Shown: piece by piece, positions 36,512-46,179 of the stretch | How positions within the stretch are numbered: position 1 is the stretch's first letter | Layout: every line of letters starts with the position of its first letter | Assembly: GCA_016718205.1 (NCBI GenBank) | Contig: JADKEB010000003.1 | Location: 124,001-188,000, forward strand | DNA length: 64,000 nucleotides | Direction: 5' to 3' | DNA from: Saprospiraceae bacterium | GTDB taxonomy: Bacteria; Bacteroidota; Bacteroidia; Chitinophagales; Saprospiraceae | Made by a program: the position numbers and the translations under genes | The notes under the pieces: model-generated | Database searches by the model: none | Told to the model about the DNA's origin: nothing | What the model saw: the letters and a program-made list of their open reading frames with translations, nothing else

Positions 36512-39055
36512 TCAATATTCTGGATGCCATAGGGTGATACGACTAAAATTACCACATGGTGAAAAGGCACTCAACTTTATTTCAGTGAAATTAATTTTTA
36601 ATGGTTTTGTATAAATGGCTGATTCGATGTCGGGATTGCTTCCATCAGTAGTATATCTTATCGTCAAACCCGGCAATGAAGTATTGGCAAATAGTGTATC
36701 GTTTTTAATCATTATACCGGGAGGAGGTATTCTGAATTTTATATGACCAAAAAAACGGTGTAAAAGGTCTAATTGGACTTTGCCAACTTTATTGGCAAAA
36801 AGTGACCATTCGAGATTAAAAGCATCATTTCTATCGGTTTTGTCTGATATTATACTCCACTCCGGAGCTTGTGCCCACGCCCTCTCAGCCAGTGCAAGCA
36901 TCCTTGGCAAAGCCATATATTCTACTCTTTCAGGTGTGGTCATCGTTTCGCCCCATATCTGTCCCTGGATTCCCATTACGTTTTCCTGACTCTTTTTATT
37001 GAGCCTGGGTGCTTTTTTATACTCTTTATCAGGATCTATCAATCTGCCCATACCGCTTCTCCCCGCACTCTTATACAGGTCCAACGGTAAAAATCTTAAA
37101 ACATCCTTCGTATCATTCATACCACCCCAGTAAAATCCTTCTTCTTCCGGATGTTTGTCATAGGCAAAATCAAAATAAAGGTTCGGCGTATTGCACAGCA
37201 CTACATTATATCCGGAGTTGGCCAAAAGATAAGGTGTAACTTCTCCTTTGTCTCCCCAGACAGTATTCCAGCAATATGGTATGATGCCTCTGTTAGCGAG
37301 TTGAAGATTAGGTGTTTTTGCGCCATTTTGATGCCTGAATGCTACTTCTTCCCATCCACCAGTATTCAAACCTCTGTCTGTCAATATTTGATTGATGACC
37401 TTGAGGAAATACTCATAGATATCATAAATATCATGCAGCTCAGGATGTGTTTCAAGAAATTTCTGACATATCGGTGATCCTTCCCAGACACCATGTGGTA
37501 CTTCATCTCCACCGATGTGTAGGGTGGTAATATTCACACCGGCTTCATGGTACATAGACAGAATCTCATCAATGACTTTCTCAATAAATGTATACGTGGA
37601 AGGCAGGGCAATATTGATGACATTTCTTCTCCACAATTGTACGGACTCATAGACAGATGCATCATGCCAGTCCGTCAACAAATATTCGTTGGCCTTATCT
37701 TCCAATCCATGCGCCATGTAGTTCAGGTATCTGACTTCCATACTTCTGATGGCAGCCCGTGCATGGCCAGGGAAATCTATGGCAGGTATTATCTCAATAT
37801 GGTGCCTGTGGGCATAGTGTAAAAGGTCTATAAATTCGCTTCTTGTATAATATCCATTCCCCGGAGAGTCCGGATCATTGGGGTCAAATCCTGAACCATA
37901 TGATGGTAGTAAACATGTTGTTTCATCTATAGTGTGGCCTCTTTTGCTACCAATATCTGTGAGTTCCGGTAAACCAGCGATTTCAAGTCTCCAGCCCTCG
38001 TCATCTGTCAAGTGAAAATGAAACTTATTGAGTTTGTACATAGACATGTACTTGAGTAGTTTTTTTACCGTCCGATGATGTTGAAAATTTCTCGCCACGT
38101 CCAGGTGCATACCCCTGTATGAAAACACAGGTACATCCATGATGGTGGTATATGGGATTTTTATCTCGCCGCTTTTTGTATTTCCTGCTGCTGCAGACAT
38201 AATCATATATAAACTCTGGATCCCGTAAAAAATGGAAGCTCCCCGTACACCTGTGATATGGATACCTTCTCCGTTGATAATTAGTTGATAGGCTTCATTG
38301 CCTTGTTCTTTTTTTTGATATGGATGCTCTACTTTGCCCAATTCCAATCTTATATTGCCCTTATTGCCAGCAACGGCAATCATGTGAATACCAAACCATT
38401 TTCTGCAATCTTCGATAAAAAGGCCGGCTTCTGCTACCAACGCCGATTGGTACGCCAATCTTGTATCCTTATTAATTACATAAAATCCAACATTTTCTTT
38501 TTTGTACCAATATGGTGTTGGCACCACAGGACATAAAACATCTTTATTTATATTTTTTAAACCTTCATTTTCATGATAAATAAATGCATTGTCCGGTTGA
38601 GGATATTCATCCATCCAGCTTCTGGTCATTTGCTCATCTCTTGTAAAAGGTACGACTATGACTGGTGGTAATGCTTCGGGATTCAACTCATTTCCGGATG
38701 AATCTCTGTAAACGATATAAAAGCCTAACGGCTTGTCCACAGTTTTTATAGCCCAATAATCTGCTATATAGGATATAACAACTTCATTTCCAGGCAATAA
38801 TGGTCTAAAATCTTTTGTGGGCTCCAAACAGAACAGGTCACCATTGATATGCTGGATTTGAAAACCTTTTGAAACCGACGATGACTGAATTTTTCTCAGA
38901 CTATTAAAATAAATTGACCAGCCTTTTTTTAATGTATGTATACTATTGTTCCTGATTGTAAGTTCAGCCTTAAACTGTTCTTTCCCATCATAAACATTGG
39001 TGATGACGTGATATTTTACTGACAGGTTTTTACCTTCAGGATATGAATTCTTCAT
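36512..39055 (-). CDS. GH20 beta-N-acetylhexosaminidase, chitobiase type, no signal peptide
   Basis: The 847-residue protein starts with a chitobiase N-terminal binding domain (about 10-140: KKGWSIYFNSLRKI, FCLEPTKDFRPLLPG), then a GH20 helper domain, the catalytic barrel from about 310 with FHFHLTDDEGWRLEI, the catalytic pair Asp517-Glu518 in HIGGDEVPHGVWEGS, and a C-terminal HEX domain. The N-terminus MKNSYPEGKNLSVKY carries no signal peptide or lipobox, and no upstream in-frame start offers one. It follows an AmpG-like transporter by 17 bp. This layout suggests cytosolic cleavage of imported GlcNAc-containing oligosaccharides or muropeptides (inference). Confidence 0.9.
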   Translation of the reverse strand: MKNSYPEGKNLSVKYHVITNVYDGKEQFKAELTIRNNSIHTLKKGWSIYFNSLRKIQSSSVSKGFQIQHINGDLFCLEPTKDFRPLLPGNEVVISYIADYWAIKTVDKPLGFYIVYRDSSGNELNPEALPPVIVVPFTRDEQMTRSWMDEYPQPDNAFIYHENEGLKNINKDVLCPVVPTPYWYKKENVGFYVINKDTRLAYQSALVAEAGLFIEDCRKWFGIHMIAVAGNKGNIRLELGKVEHPYQKKEQGNEAYQLIINGEGIHITGVRGASIFYGIQSLYMIMSAAAGNTKSGEIKIPYTTIMDVPVFSYRGMHLDVARNFQHHRTVKKLLKYMSMYKLNKFHFHLTDDEGWRLEIAGLPELTDIGSKRGHTIDETTCLLPSYGSGFDPNDPDSPGNGYYTRSEFIDLLHYAHRHHIEIIPAIDFPGHARAAIRSMEVRYLNYMAHGLEDKANEYLLTDWHDASVYESVQLWRRNVINIALPSTYTFIEKVIDEILSMYHEAGVNITTLHIGGDEVPHGVWEGSPICQKFLETHPELHDIYDIYEYFLKVINQILTDRGLNTGGWEEVAFRHQNGAKTPNLQLANRGIIPYCWNTVWGDKGEVTPYLLANSGYNVVLCNTPNLYFDFAYDKHPEEEGFYWGGMNDTKDVLRFLPLDLYKSAGRSGMGRLIDPDKEYKKAPRLNKKSQENVMGIQGQIWGETMTTPERVEYMALPRMLALAERAWAQAPEWSIISDKTDRNDAFNLEWSLFANKVGKVQLDLLHRFFGHIKFRIPPPGIMIKNDTLFANTSLPGLTIRYTTDGSNPDIESAIYTKPLKINFTEIKLSAFSPCGNFSRITLWHPEY

Positions 39056-39072
39056 AAGTTTCTTAAAATTGA

Positions 39073-40350
39073 TTACTCATTTTCATCAGCTACCACGGGC
39101 TTCAGAGGTATAAACCAACAAACCAGGAAAGCTGGAATGGTGGCTATCAATACCCAGATAAAAAACATTTTATACCCCATTAAGTCGCTTAAGTAACCAC
39201 TGAGCATCGATGGTATCATGACACCCAGATTCATGATTCCTGTAGCAAATGCATAGTGCGCCATTTTGTAATTGCCGGGTGCTATCTGTTGCATCATAAA
39301 TAATGTAAGACCTACAAACCCGAATCCATAACCAAAGTACTCAATCACTACAGCACCGGTGATGATGACCAGACTCGACGGTACAAAGTAGGCAAGCAAG
39401 GCAAACATGGCAAATGGCAAGTTGAAAAATGCGCACAGGGTCAAAAGCGTCCTCGTATTCAATCCTCTTGATGACACAAAATATCCGCCAGCAAGTGAAC
39501 CGGCTACGTATGCTGCAGCTCCAAAAACTCCATAAGCTAAACCTATATCAGATGTGCTCAATCCCAATCCACCATCGGCCTTATCTGCTTTAAAGAAAAG
39601 CGGTGCAATCTTGATTGCCTGCCCTTCTGCAAATCTATATAGGATGATAAAAACAATACCCAACCAGATGTATTTTTTCTGAAAAAAGGTGGCAATGACA
39701 TCTTTAAGCCTGGCAAACCCTTCATCCAATGTGGCAACCTCAGTTTTTGCTGCATCTGAAGGCAGCATTTTGATGTGATACAAGCCCACAAGTATCATGA
39801 TAGCACCATATATACACATGACAATCGTCCATGCAGATACAACCCCAAGTTTTTCTTCCAGCTGGCCGGCAAGATATACCAAGGCACCGCCTGACAAAAC
39901 TTTGGCAAGATTGTATGCAGCACCTTGCCATCCGATATACATAGCCTGTTGCTTAGGTGACAACACATTGAGATATACTCCGTCTACAGCCATATCGTGG
40001 GTAGCACCACCAAAGGCAATAATAGCCAGCAATGCGATGCTATACACAAAAAAATCGGGCAATGACAATGAAAAAGCCACCAAACCAAACATCACCCCTA
40101 TAGTAAGCTGAGTCAGGATGACAAAAAATTTCTTTGTTTTATAGATTTCCATAAATGGTCCCCAAAGTGGCTTCAACGTCCAGGGGAGCATGATCAAAGA
40201 TGTCCAGAATGCTATTTGAGTATCTGAAATACCCATATTCTTAAACATCAATGCGGATGCAGCTGCTATAGCCACAAAAGGCAGGCCCTGAGCAAAATAT
40301 GCCGTAGTAACCCAGGTCATCGGAGATCTTTTTGTTTTTGTATCTGACAT
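39073..40350 (-). CDS. MFS transporter, AmpG-like
   Basis: The 425-residue protein has 12 hydrophobic segments. The start WVTTAYFAQGLPFVAIAAASALMFKNMGISDTQIAFWTS and the PWTLKPLWGPFMEIYKTKKFFV loop match the AmpG/SLC33-like group, whose members import anhydromuropeptides or related saccharides across the inner membrane. AmpG itself carries GlcNAc-anhMurNAc peptides; the actual substrate here is not known. It lies directly upstream of a GH20 gene without signal peptide, with which it is probably co-transcribed. Confidence 0.85.
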   Translation of the reverse strand: MSDTKTKRSPMTWVTTAYFAQGLPFVAIAAASALMFKNMGISDTQIAFWTSLIMLPWTLKPLWGPFMEIYKTKKFFVILTQLTIGVMFGLVAFSLSLPDFFVYSIALLAIIAFGGATHDMAVDGVYLNVLSPKQQAMYIGWQGAAYNLAKVLSGGALVYLAGQLEEKLGVVSAWTIVMCIYGAIMILVGLYHIKMLPSDAAKTEVATLDEGFARLKDVIATFFQKKYIWLGIVFIILYRFAEGQAIKIAPLFFKADKADGGLGLSTSDIGLAYGVFGAAAYVAGSLAGGYFVSSRGLNTRTLLTLCAFFNLPFAMFALLAYFVPSSLVIITGAVVIEYFGYGFGFVGLTLFMMQQIAPGNYKMAHYAFATGIMNLGVMIPSMLSGYLSDLMGYKMFFIWVLIATIPAFLVCWFIPLKPVVADENE

Positions 40351-40490
40351 TTAGATTGTATTTGTTTTTATTATGTTTTGGCCAAATGGTCTTTGGTTTT
40401 TAAAATTCTGTTCGTTTATCCACTCTCAACCCTCATTCCCTAAAGAGCTTGTCAAGCTAAGCTTGAGACGACCCTAACTTATAATCACTC

Positions 40491-40574
40491 ATTATTCGGC
40501 TTTTCAGATCATTCGGATCGTTCAAATCATTCAAATCATTCGGTTGTTCAGATTGTTCGGTTGTTCAAATTATT
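40491..40574 (+). repeat. Degenerate 9-bp tandem repeat
   Basis: Units ATCATTCGG, ATCGTTCAA, ATCATTCAA, ATCATTCGG, TTGTTCAGA, TTGTTCGG, TTGTTCAAA run from 40508 into the GH20 stop at 40575. One unit is 8 bp. It lies between the GH20 stop and the MFS start on the minus strand, so it would be transcribed in the leader of the MFS gene. The other part of this intergenic region holds an imperfect palindrome (TCAAGCTAAGCTTGA, about 40452-40467). Confidence 0.6.
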
Positions 40575-42809
40575 CTATTTTACAGTAATCTCATCGATAA
40601 ATAACCATCCTTTTTTGCCGGCACCCGGGTGATCAGCAGGAAGTGTTCCGAAATTTTTTACTGTAAGTCTGATATATCTGGAAGATATTCCATTGGTCTT
40701 TATTTCAACTTCTGAAATGTTTTCCTTGCTGTTGAATTGTGTTATTTCGCCGATCTTTTTATAAGTTTTTCCGTCATCAGATGTTTCTGCGATAAGGGCA
40801 GATGGCAAAAATATCCATGATCCTTCACTTCTGTAAAAACGGCAATTAATAGTATTGATATCGGTTGTCATTTTAAAATCAAGGGCAATCGTAGCGTCGG
40901 TTTTATCAAATCCAAGCCACTCGTCATCTTTGAATTTATTGTTGCTTCCTTTGATGCCATTGATGATTCCTGCATTGCCTCCACTGTTGTATTTAGGTGA
41001 TGGCGCTGGATCAATGGTAATAGCAGCTTTTGTAGCTTTATGAAAATCAAGTTCAAAATGTAAGGGGTTGCCCTTTTTATCTCCCTTTGCCGCAGTAAAA
41101 GAGTGCCTTCCGGATGTTTTCAGTTCAAATATCTGACTTGCCTTGAATGGTTTTTCCGATTGACCATCAATGGAATACAGGATGTTGGCTCCTCTCGGTA
41201 ACAGAAAGCTGACATTGATATTTCCGTTTTTATTTTTCCATACCTTGGGAGTCAATTCATACATGTGATTGGCTATATTGGCACCTTTGGATTTCCAGTA
41301 GTCATTGTGGATTTCATATCTTGTGAGAAATGTTTTGAAGTCTCTTTCTTTTGACCAAAGGGCTTCAGACATTGCAAGACCCCGTGCATAAGTCATGTAC
41401 TCAACATATGGAAAATCTTTGATGTATTCCGTCCATACATTAGCCTGCCCACCCAAAATGTATTTTCTTTTTTCTGCTTCCAGTTCTTTGGGTATAGGTT
41501 GCCAGTGATAGACTTTTTCCACATTGGTGTATCCTCCTATAGCCAAAGGCTCATCAGAAGATAAAGATTGATAATGATCAAAATAACAATGGCTTCCCGG
41601 AGTCATTACCACATCATGATTTTGTCTGGCAGCTTCGATTCCGCCTTCAGTACCTCTCCAGGACATTACTGTAGCATTGGGAGCTAATCCACCTTCCAAA
41701 ATTTCATCCCATCCTATGATCTGACGACCTTTGGAGTTGATGTATTTCTCCATTCGTTGTATAAAATAACTTTGGAGTTCGTGTTCATCTTTCAGATTTT
41801 CTCTTTTGATCAGTTCCTGACAGAAAGCACTTTTTTTCCAAGCTTCCTTCGGGCATTCATCACCTCCGATGTGTATATATTTTGATGGAAACAATACCAT
41901 CACTTCATCAAGAACATCCTGAAGGAATTGAAAAGTTTTTTCTGTAGGACAATACACATCATCAAAAACACCCCATTTGGTAGCTACTTCATACTTTTTG
42001 TTTTCACAACCCAATTCAGGATATGATGCCAATGCTGCCAATGAATGACCCGGCATTTCGATTTCAGGTATAACATTGATATTTCTATCCATGGCATATC
42101 GTACGATATCTTTTACTTCTTCCTGAGTATAATATCCGCCATATCTTTTTCCATCATATTGACCTGTATTTTGACCTATCACGGTTTCCTTTCTGTAAGC
42201 TCCGATCTCCTGAAGCTTTGGATATTTTTTGATTTCGATGCGCCAACCTTGATCTTCGGTAAGGTGCCAATGGAATTGATTGTACTTATAATAGGCCATG
42301 TAGTCAATAAACTTTTTAATATCATCAGCTTTATAAAAATGTCTGCCTACGTCCAGATGAAGACCACGATACATGAATGCAGGTTTGTCTTCGATATTTG
42401 TCTGCGGTAGTGGCAAACCCTTGTGGATAAGCATTTGTGCCAGACTTACTAATGCATGTTGCAATCCTGTCTTACTACCTGCCCTGATGGAAATTTTATC
42501 TTTTTCGATCAACATCTTATACCCTTCTGCAGTCATTCTTTTGTCAATGGCGCCTATAGCATTGGCATTTTTTTCATTTTGCCAGCTTACCATTTTCAAG
42601 TCTTTGAACAAGTGGTCAAAGTAAGCACTTTTGGCTTCTTCCGGTATGTAAAGCTTGATTTCCTTCAAACCGGAATTTTTACCAATATTGATGACAGAGT
42701 TGGGAGCTGGTATTACTCCGGATAAATTATTCATTTGGCTATACATTTTTCCATTGATCAATGAAAAAACAGCAAATAATAAGAAAATAGAATTACTAAA
42801 TGATTTCAT
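40575..42809 (-). CDS. Secreted GH20 beta-N-acetylhexosaminidase with C-terminal discoidin-like domain
   Basis: The 744-residue protein has a signal peptide (FSNSIFLLFAVFSLINGKMYSQ), GH20b domain, GH20 barrel (AFMYRGLHLDVGRHFY; FHWHLTEDQGWRIEIKKYPKL; HIGGDECPKEAW with Asp317-Glu318; the catalytic Tyr/Trp-rich WGTEGGIEAARQ region), a short chitobiase-like C-domain (PRGANILYSIDG) and a final F5/8-type module (ITIDPAPSPKYNSGGNAGIINGI ... FIDEITVK). It removes terminal GlcNAc (or GalNAc) in the periplasm or outside the cell. It sits upstream of the MFS-GH20 pair. Confidence 0.93.
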   Translation of the reverse strand: MKSFSNSIFLLFAVFSLINGKMYSQMNNLSGVIPAPNSVINIGKNSGLKEIKLYIPEEAKSAYFDHLFKDLKMVSWQNEKNANAIGAIDKRMTAEGYKMLIEKDKISIRAGSKTGLQHALVSLAQMLIHKGLPLPQTNIEDKPAFMYRGLHLDVGRHFYKADDIKKFIDYMAYYKYNQFHWHLTEDQGWRIEIKKYPKLQEIGAYRKETVIGQNTGQYDGKRYGGYYTQEEVKDIVRYAMDRNINVIPEIEMPGHSLAALASYPELGCENKKYEVATKWGVFDDVYCPTEKTFQFLQDVLDEVMVLFPSKYIHIGGDECPKEAWKKSAFCQELIKRENLKDEHELQSYFIQRMEKYINSKGRQIIGWDEILEGGLAPNATVMSWRGTEGGIEAARQNHDVVMTPGSHCYFDHYQSLSSDEPLAIGGYTNVEKVYHWQPIPKELEAEKRKYILGGQANVWTEYIKDFPYVEYMTYARGLAMSEALWSKERDFKTFLTRYEIHNDYWKSKGANIANHMYELTPKVWKNKNGNINVSFLLPRGANILYSIDGQSEKPFKASQIFELKTSGRHSFTAAKGDKKGNPLHFELDFHKATKAAITIDPAPSPKYNSGGNAGIINGIKGSNNKFKDDEWLGFDKTDATIALDFKMTTDINTINCRFYRSEGSWIFLPSALIAETSDDGKTYKKIGEITQFNSKENISEVEIKTNGISSRYIRLTVKNFGTLPADHPGAGKKGWLFIDEITVK

Positions 42810-42854
42810 AAATGAATAAAGATTAAAAAATCGTGATTAAGACATATTAAAACT

Positions 42855-42956
42855 CAATGTCGTTTAGACAAGGCCATATTATGAAGTCCTTCCTTTTTAA
42901 GGGAAGGATTTAGGATGGGTAAAAACAAGTAAAAATACTTTAACTAAACGACATTG
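42855..42956. mobile_element. Inverted-repeat (MITE-like) element, copy 3
   Basis: This 102-bp copy has ends CAATGTCGTTTAG and TTAACTAAACGACATTG and the internal GGGTAAAAACAAGTAAAAAT shared with copy 2. The flanks TATTAAAACT (42845-42854) and TATTAAAATT (42957-42966) match in 9 of 10 bases, a target duplication. The right duplication contains the nagB stop codon (42959-42961), so insertion took place at the very end of that gene. Confidence 0.85.
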
Positions 42957-42958
42957 TA

Positions 42959-44905
42959 TTAAAATTTCCATCGGACAAATGCTTCCATCGCCTCATATTC
43001 TGCAAGTCCCAATACGTTGTACAGATGCGCTGTTTCTTTGTTTCTGTCTTCTGCTCTTTGCCAGAATTCACGGGTATCCTCTCCCGGAAACACCGGATGA
43101 TCTTTCTGAGACTGATGCATAAAGATAGCCTTTCTTTTGCGCATCAATTCTGCAGGACTTATAGGGACTGCCATTTCGATTTCGTCGATGGGCCATTCGT
43201 GCCATGCTCCTCTGTATAACCATAGGTAACAGTCCTTCCACCATTTCTGGTCGCGTGTGCGTTCAAAGCCTTCAAAAATAGCATCAAGGCATACTCTGTG
43301 TGTACCATGCGGATCTGCAAGGTCCCCGGCTGCGTATACCTGATGAGGTTTTACTTCATTGAGCAGATTAACAATAATTTCAAAGTCATCCTCACCCAGT
43401 TTATTTTTTCTCACACCGCCGGTTTCATAAAAAGGCATGTCAAGAAAATGAATATTTTTCTCCGGCAATCCACAGAAAATGGCACCACTTCTGGCTTCTT
43501 CTCTCCTTATAATACCTTTCAGTATCCTTAGTTCCTTAATATCAGATTCATTTGGGTCCTTTTTGTCAAGAAATTTTGAAATTTTTTGAACGATTTTAAA
43601 TAACTCAGGATTGTCGACACCTATAGCTTTTGCAAAATCACCGATAAATTCTGCATATCTCCACGCATCCACATCATGCACTGCTATGTTTCCGGATACC
43701 TGATATGCGACATGAACTTCATGGCCTTGCTCTACAAGTCTCATAAATGTACCTCCCATGGATATCACATCATCATCAGGATGAGGACTGAAGATGATGA
43801 CTCTTTTTTTCGCAGGATTGGCTCTTTCAGGTCTGTTGCTGTCATCTGCATGTGGTTTGCCGCCGGGCCATCCTGTGATGGTATGTTGCAACTTGTTAAA
43901 AATGTTGATATTCAGCGTGTATGTTGAATTGTATTCTGCTATCAGTTCTGACAATCCGTTATTGATATAGTCTTCGTCTGTCAGTTTCAGCAATGGTTTT
44001 TTAAGCTTTAATGAAAGCCAGATCACTGCTTTGGCAATGAGCTTATCATCCCAGTTACAAATACCTGCCAGCCATGGAGTCTTAACTTTGGTCAGTTCAG
44101 CGGCAGCGGCGGCGTCAAGATAAAATTTTACATTATTATGATTCTGAAGGTAGGTAGCAGGTATCATTTCTGTGATATCGCCCTCGATAGCTTGCTGTAC
44201 AATATGTGCTTTATGGCTACCCCAGGCCATGATGAAAATTTGTTTGGCCTTGAGGATGGTACTGATACCCATCGTGATGGCCCTGTAAGGTACATTTTCT
44301 TCTTTACCGAAGTCTTTGACAGCATCTACTCTGGTAAGATGATCCAATTTGACAAGTCGCGTTTTGGATGAAAGCCACGAACCCGGCTCGTTGAATCCGA
44401 TGTGTCCGGTCCTGCCTATACCCAGAATCTGAATATCCAGACCACCCAGGGATTCTATCTTTTTTTCGTACTCAGCACAAAAGTTTTCGACATACTCTAT
44501 AGGCAGATCACCATTGGGTATGTGGATGTTTGAAGGTTTTATATCAATATGGTTGAAAAGATATTCATTCATAAATTTGACATAGGACTGATTGGCATCC
44601 GGCTTCATAGGGTAGTATTCATCCAGATTGAAGGTGATGACATTGTAGAATGAAAGTCCTTCTTCTCTGTGAAGTCTTACTAATTCATTATAAATTTTGA
44701 TTGGTGAAGAACCGGTGGCAAGACCTAAAACTAAATTCTCGTTTTCCTGCTGCTTTTGTCTGATACAAAGGGCAATATATCTTGCGATTTGAACAGCACC
44801 TTCATCAGGTGAATCCCAAAGTTTGATAGGAATTTTTTCAAAGGTTTTTAATTGATACTTCAGTCCGGTGGCAAATTCTGTAAATGTTGATGCTGTGTGA
44901 TTCAT
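42959..44905 (-). CDS. nagB: Glucosamine-6-phosphate deaminase fused to a PIG-L-type deacetylase
   Basis: The 648-residue protein joins two enzymes. Residues 20-290 are NagB: ARYIALCIRQ, GLATGSSPIKIYNEL, FNLDEYYPM, and GIGRTGHIGFNEPGSW (the general base Asp of the usual GxDGHI motif is replaced by Thr in RTGHIGFN). Residues 365-600 are a PIG-L/LmbE deacetylase: RVIIFSPHPDDDVISMGGT (zinc-binding PHPDD, 374-378), then HFLDMPFY and DPHGTHRVCLD. It would convert GlcN6P to Fru6P, with the PIG-L part possibly removing an N-acetyl group first. Such long NagB proteins occur in Bacteroidota. It fits the GH20 genes downstream. Confidence 0.9.
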   Translation of the reverse strand: MNHTASTFTEFATGLKYQLKTFEKIPIKLWDSPDEGAVQIARYIALCIRQKQQENENLVLGLATGSSPIKIYNELVRLHREEGLSFYNVITFNLDEYYPMKPDANQSYVKFMNEYLFNHIDIKPSNIHIPNGDLPIEYVENFCAEYEKKIESLGGLDIQILGIGRTGHIGFNEPGSWLSSKTRLVKLDHLTRVDAVKDFGKEENVPYRAITMGISTILKAKQIFIMAWGSHKAHIVQQAIEGDITEMIPATYLQNHNNVKFYLDAAAAAELTKVKTPWLAGICNWDDKLIAKAVIWLSLKLKKPLLKLTDEDYINNGLSELIAEYNSTYTLNINIFNKLQHTITGWPGGKPHADDSNRPERANPAKKRVIIFSPHPDDDVISMGGTFMRLVEQGHEVHVAYQVSGNIAVHDVDAWRYAEFIGDFAKAIGVDNPELFKIVQKISKFLDKKDPNESDIKELRILKGIIRREEARSGAIFCGLPEKNIHFLDMPFYETGGVRKNKLGEDDFEIIVNLLNEVKPHQVYAAGDLADPHGTHRVCLDAIFEGFERTRDQKWWKDCYLWLYRGAWHEWPIDEIEMAVPISPAELMRKRKAIFMHQSQKDHPVFPGEDTREFWQRAEDRNKETAHLYNVLGLAEYEAMEAFVRWKF

Positions 44906-45039
44906 ATCTTCAATAAAAAGTTATTTGGGACAAATATAATGATTATGTGCACGCACACGGTATATTTTATATTATTTTTTTAAAAATTTTTATTTTCCGG
45001 TATATCTTCATATTTTGTGAAGTCTTTAAAATGTACCAT

Positions 45040-46179
45040 ATGAAACGATCATTAATGAATATGGTTTGTCTTTTTTTTCTTCTTATTGGATTACTGGCAA
45101 TAGGATGCTATCAGACTCCTAAAGAAATGAATCATTTAAACAGCAAAAATAATTCAGAACCGATCAAAGGTGTGTGGCTTACCAATATAGCCAGTGATGT
45201 TCTTTTTAGCAAAAGTAATATTGAAAAGGCAGTGCAATTATGTGACAGCCTGGGATTCAATCACATATTTGTAGTCACATGGAATGATGCCACTACTACA
45301 TACCCAAGTAAAGTGATGAAAAATCTAATCGGTGTGGAAATTCAACCGGAATTAAAAGGAAGAGATCCATTAAAGGAATTGATAGATGCCGCCCACAGGA
45401 AAAACATCAAAGTCCATGCCTGGTTTGAGTTTGGCTTCTCCTGTTCGTACAAAAAAGATGATGGTGGTCCGATCATTAAGACCAAACCACACTGGGCTTC
45501 ACTCGATAAAAATGGCAAACTTGTTTCTAAAAACAACTTTCAATGGATGAACGCCTTTCATCCTGAAGTACAGTCATTTATCACCTCTTTGGTTACAGAA
45601 GTAGTGACCAACTATGATATCGATGGCATACAGGGAGATGACAGACTACCGGCTTTGCCATCTTCCGGTGGCTATGATGCATACACTGTCGACATGTACA
45701 ATTCTGAAAACGGTGGTGTGGATCCACCTCAAAATGAAAAGGATTATGAATGGGTAAAATGGAGATCAGGTAAGCTGAATGAATACCTTATAAAACTCAC
45801 TAGTGAAGTCAGAAAAGTAAAACCAGATATCACCATATCCATGGCACCAAGTATTTATCCATGGTGCGAAGCTGAGTATCTGCAGGACTGGCCAACCTGG
45901 GTCAATATGGGCATCGTAGATTTCATCATGCCACAGGTATACAGATATAATATAGACCGATACCAGCATGAACTGGACAAAATAGTAAATACCCAGATTT
46001 CGCCAGGAGACAAGTCAAAGTTGTATCCCGGAATTTTGCTACAGGTTGATGCTTACAACCCTTCAGTAGGTATGCTCGATAGTATGGTTCAGGCCAACAG
46101 AAGGCATGGCATCAAAGGAGAAGTATTTTTCTTTTATGAAGGCATAAAAAAGTACCCTGAATATTTTAGGGGTAATTAG
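45040..46179 (+). CDS. Family-10-like (DUF187/GHL10) glycosyl hydrolase lipoprotein
   Basis: The start MKRSLMNMVCLFFLLIGLLAIGC at 45040 (or the ATG at 45031) gives a lipoprotein signal; an ATG further upstream at 44947 adds an implausible hydrophobic tail. The TIM-barrel body reads GVWLTNIASDVLFSKSNIEKAV, HIFVVTWNDATTTYPSK, VHAWFEFGFSC, IDGIQGDDRLPAL, ISMAPSIYPWCEAEYLQDWPTWVNMG and VDFIMPQVYRYN: the standard GHL10 order. The family is thought to act on peptidoglycan or other glycans; substrate not settled. It is divergent from nagB across about 130 bp. Confidence 0.88.
   Translation: MKRSLMNMVCLFFLLIGLLAIGCYQTPKEMNHLNSKNNSEPIKGVWLTNIASDVLFSKSNIEKAVQLCDSLGFNHIFVVTWNDATTTYPSKVMKNLIGVEIQPELKGRDPLKELIDAAHRKNIKVHAWFEFGFSCSYKKDDGGPIIKTKPHWASLDKNGKLVSKNNFQWMNAFHPEVQSFITSLVTEVVTNYDIDGIQGDDRLPALPSSGGYDAYTVDMYNSENGGVDPPQNEKDYEWVKWRSGKLNEYLIKLTSEVRKVKPDITISMAPSIYPWCEAEYLQDWPTWVNMGIVDFIMPQVYRYNIDRYQHELDKIVNTQISPGDKSKLYPGILLQVDAYNPSVGMLDSMVQANRRHGIKGEVFFFYEGIKKYPEYFRGN

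Noticed and set aside
40452..40467. Palindrome TCAAGCTAAGCTTGA upstream of the AmpG-like gene as an operator.
   Set aside because: It is short and not placed in a recognisable promoter; there is no neighbouring regulator.
40491..40574. CRISPR array.
   Set aside because: Units are 8-9 bp without spacers.
44947..45030. Upstream start of the GHL10 lipoprotein.
   Set aside because: The extra 28 residues are a second hydrophobic stretch before a proper lipoprotein signal; the later ATGs give a standard signal.
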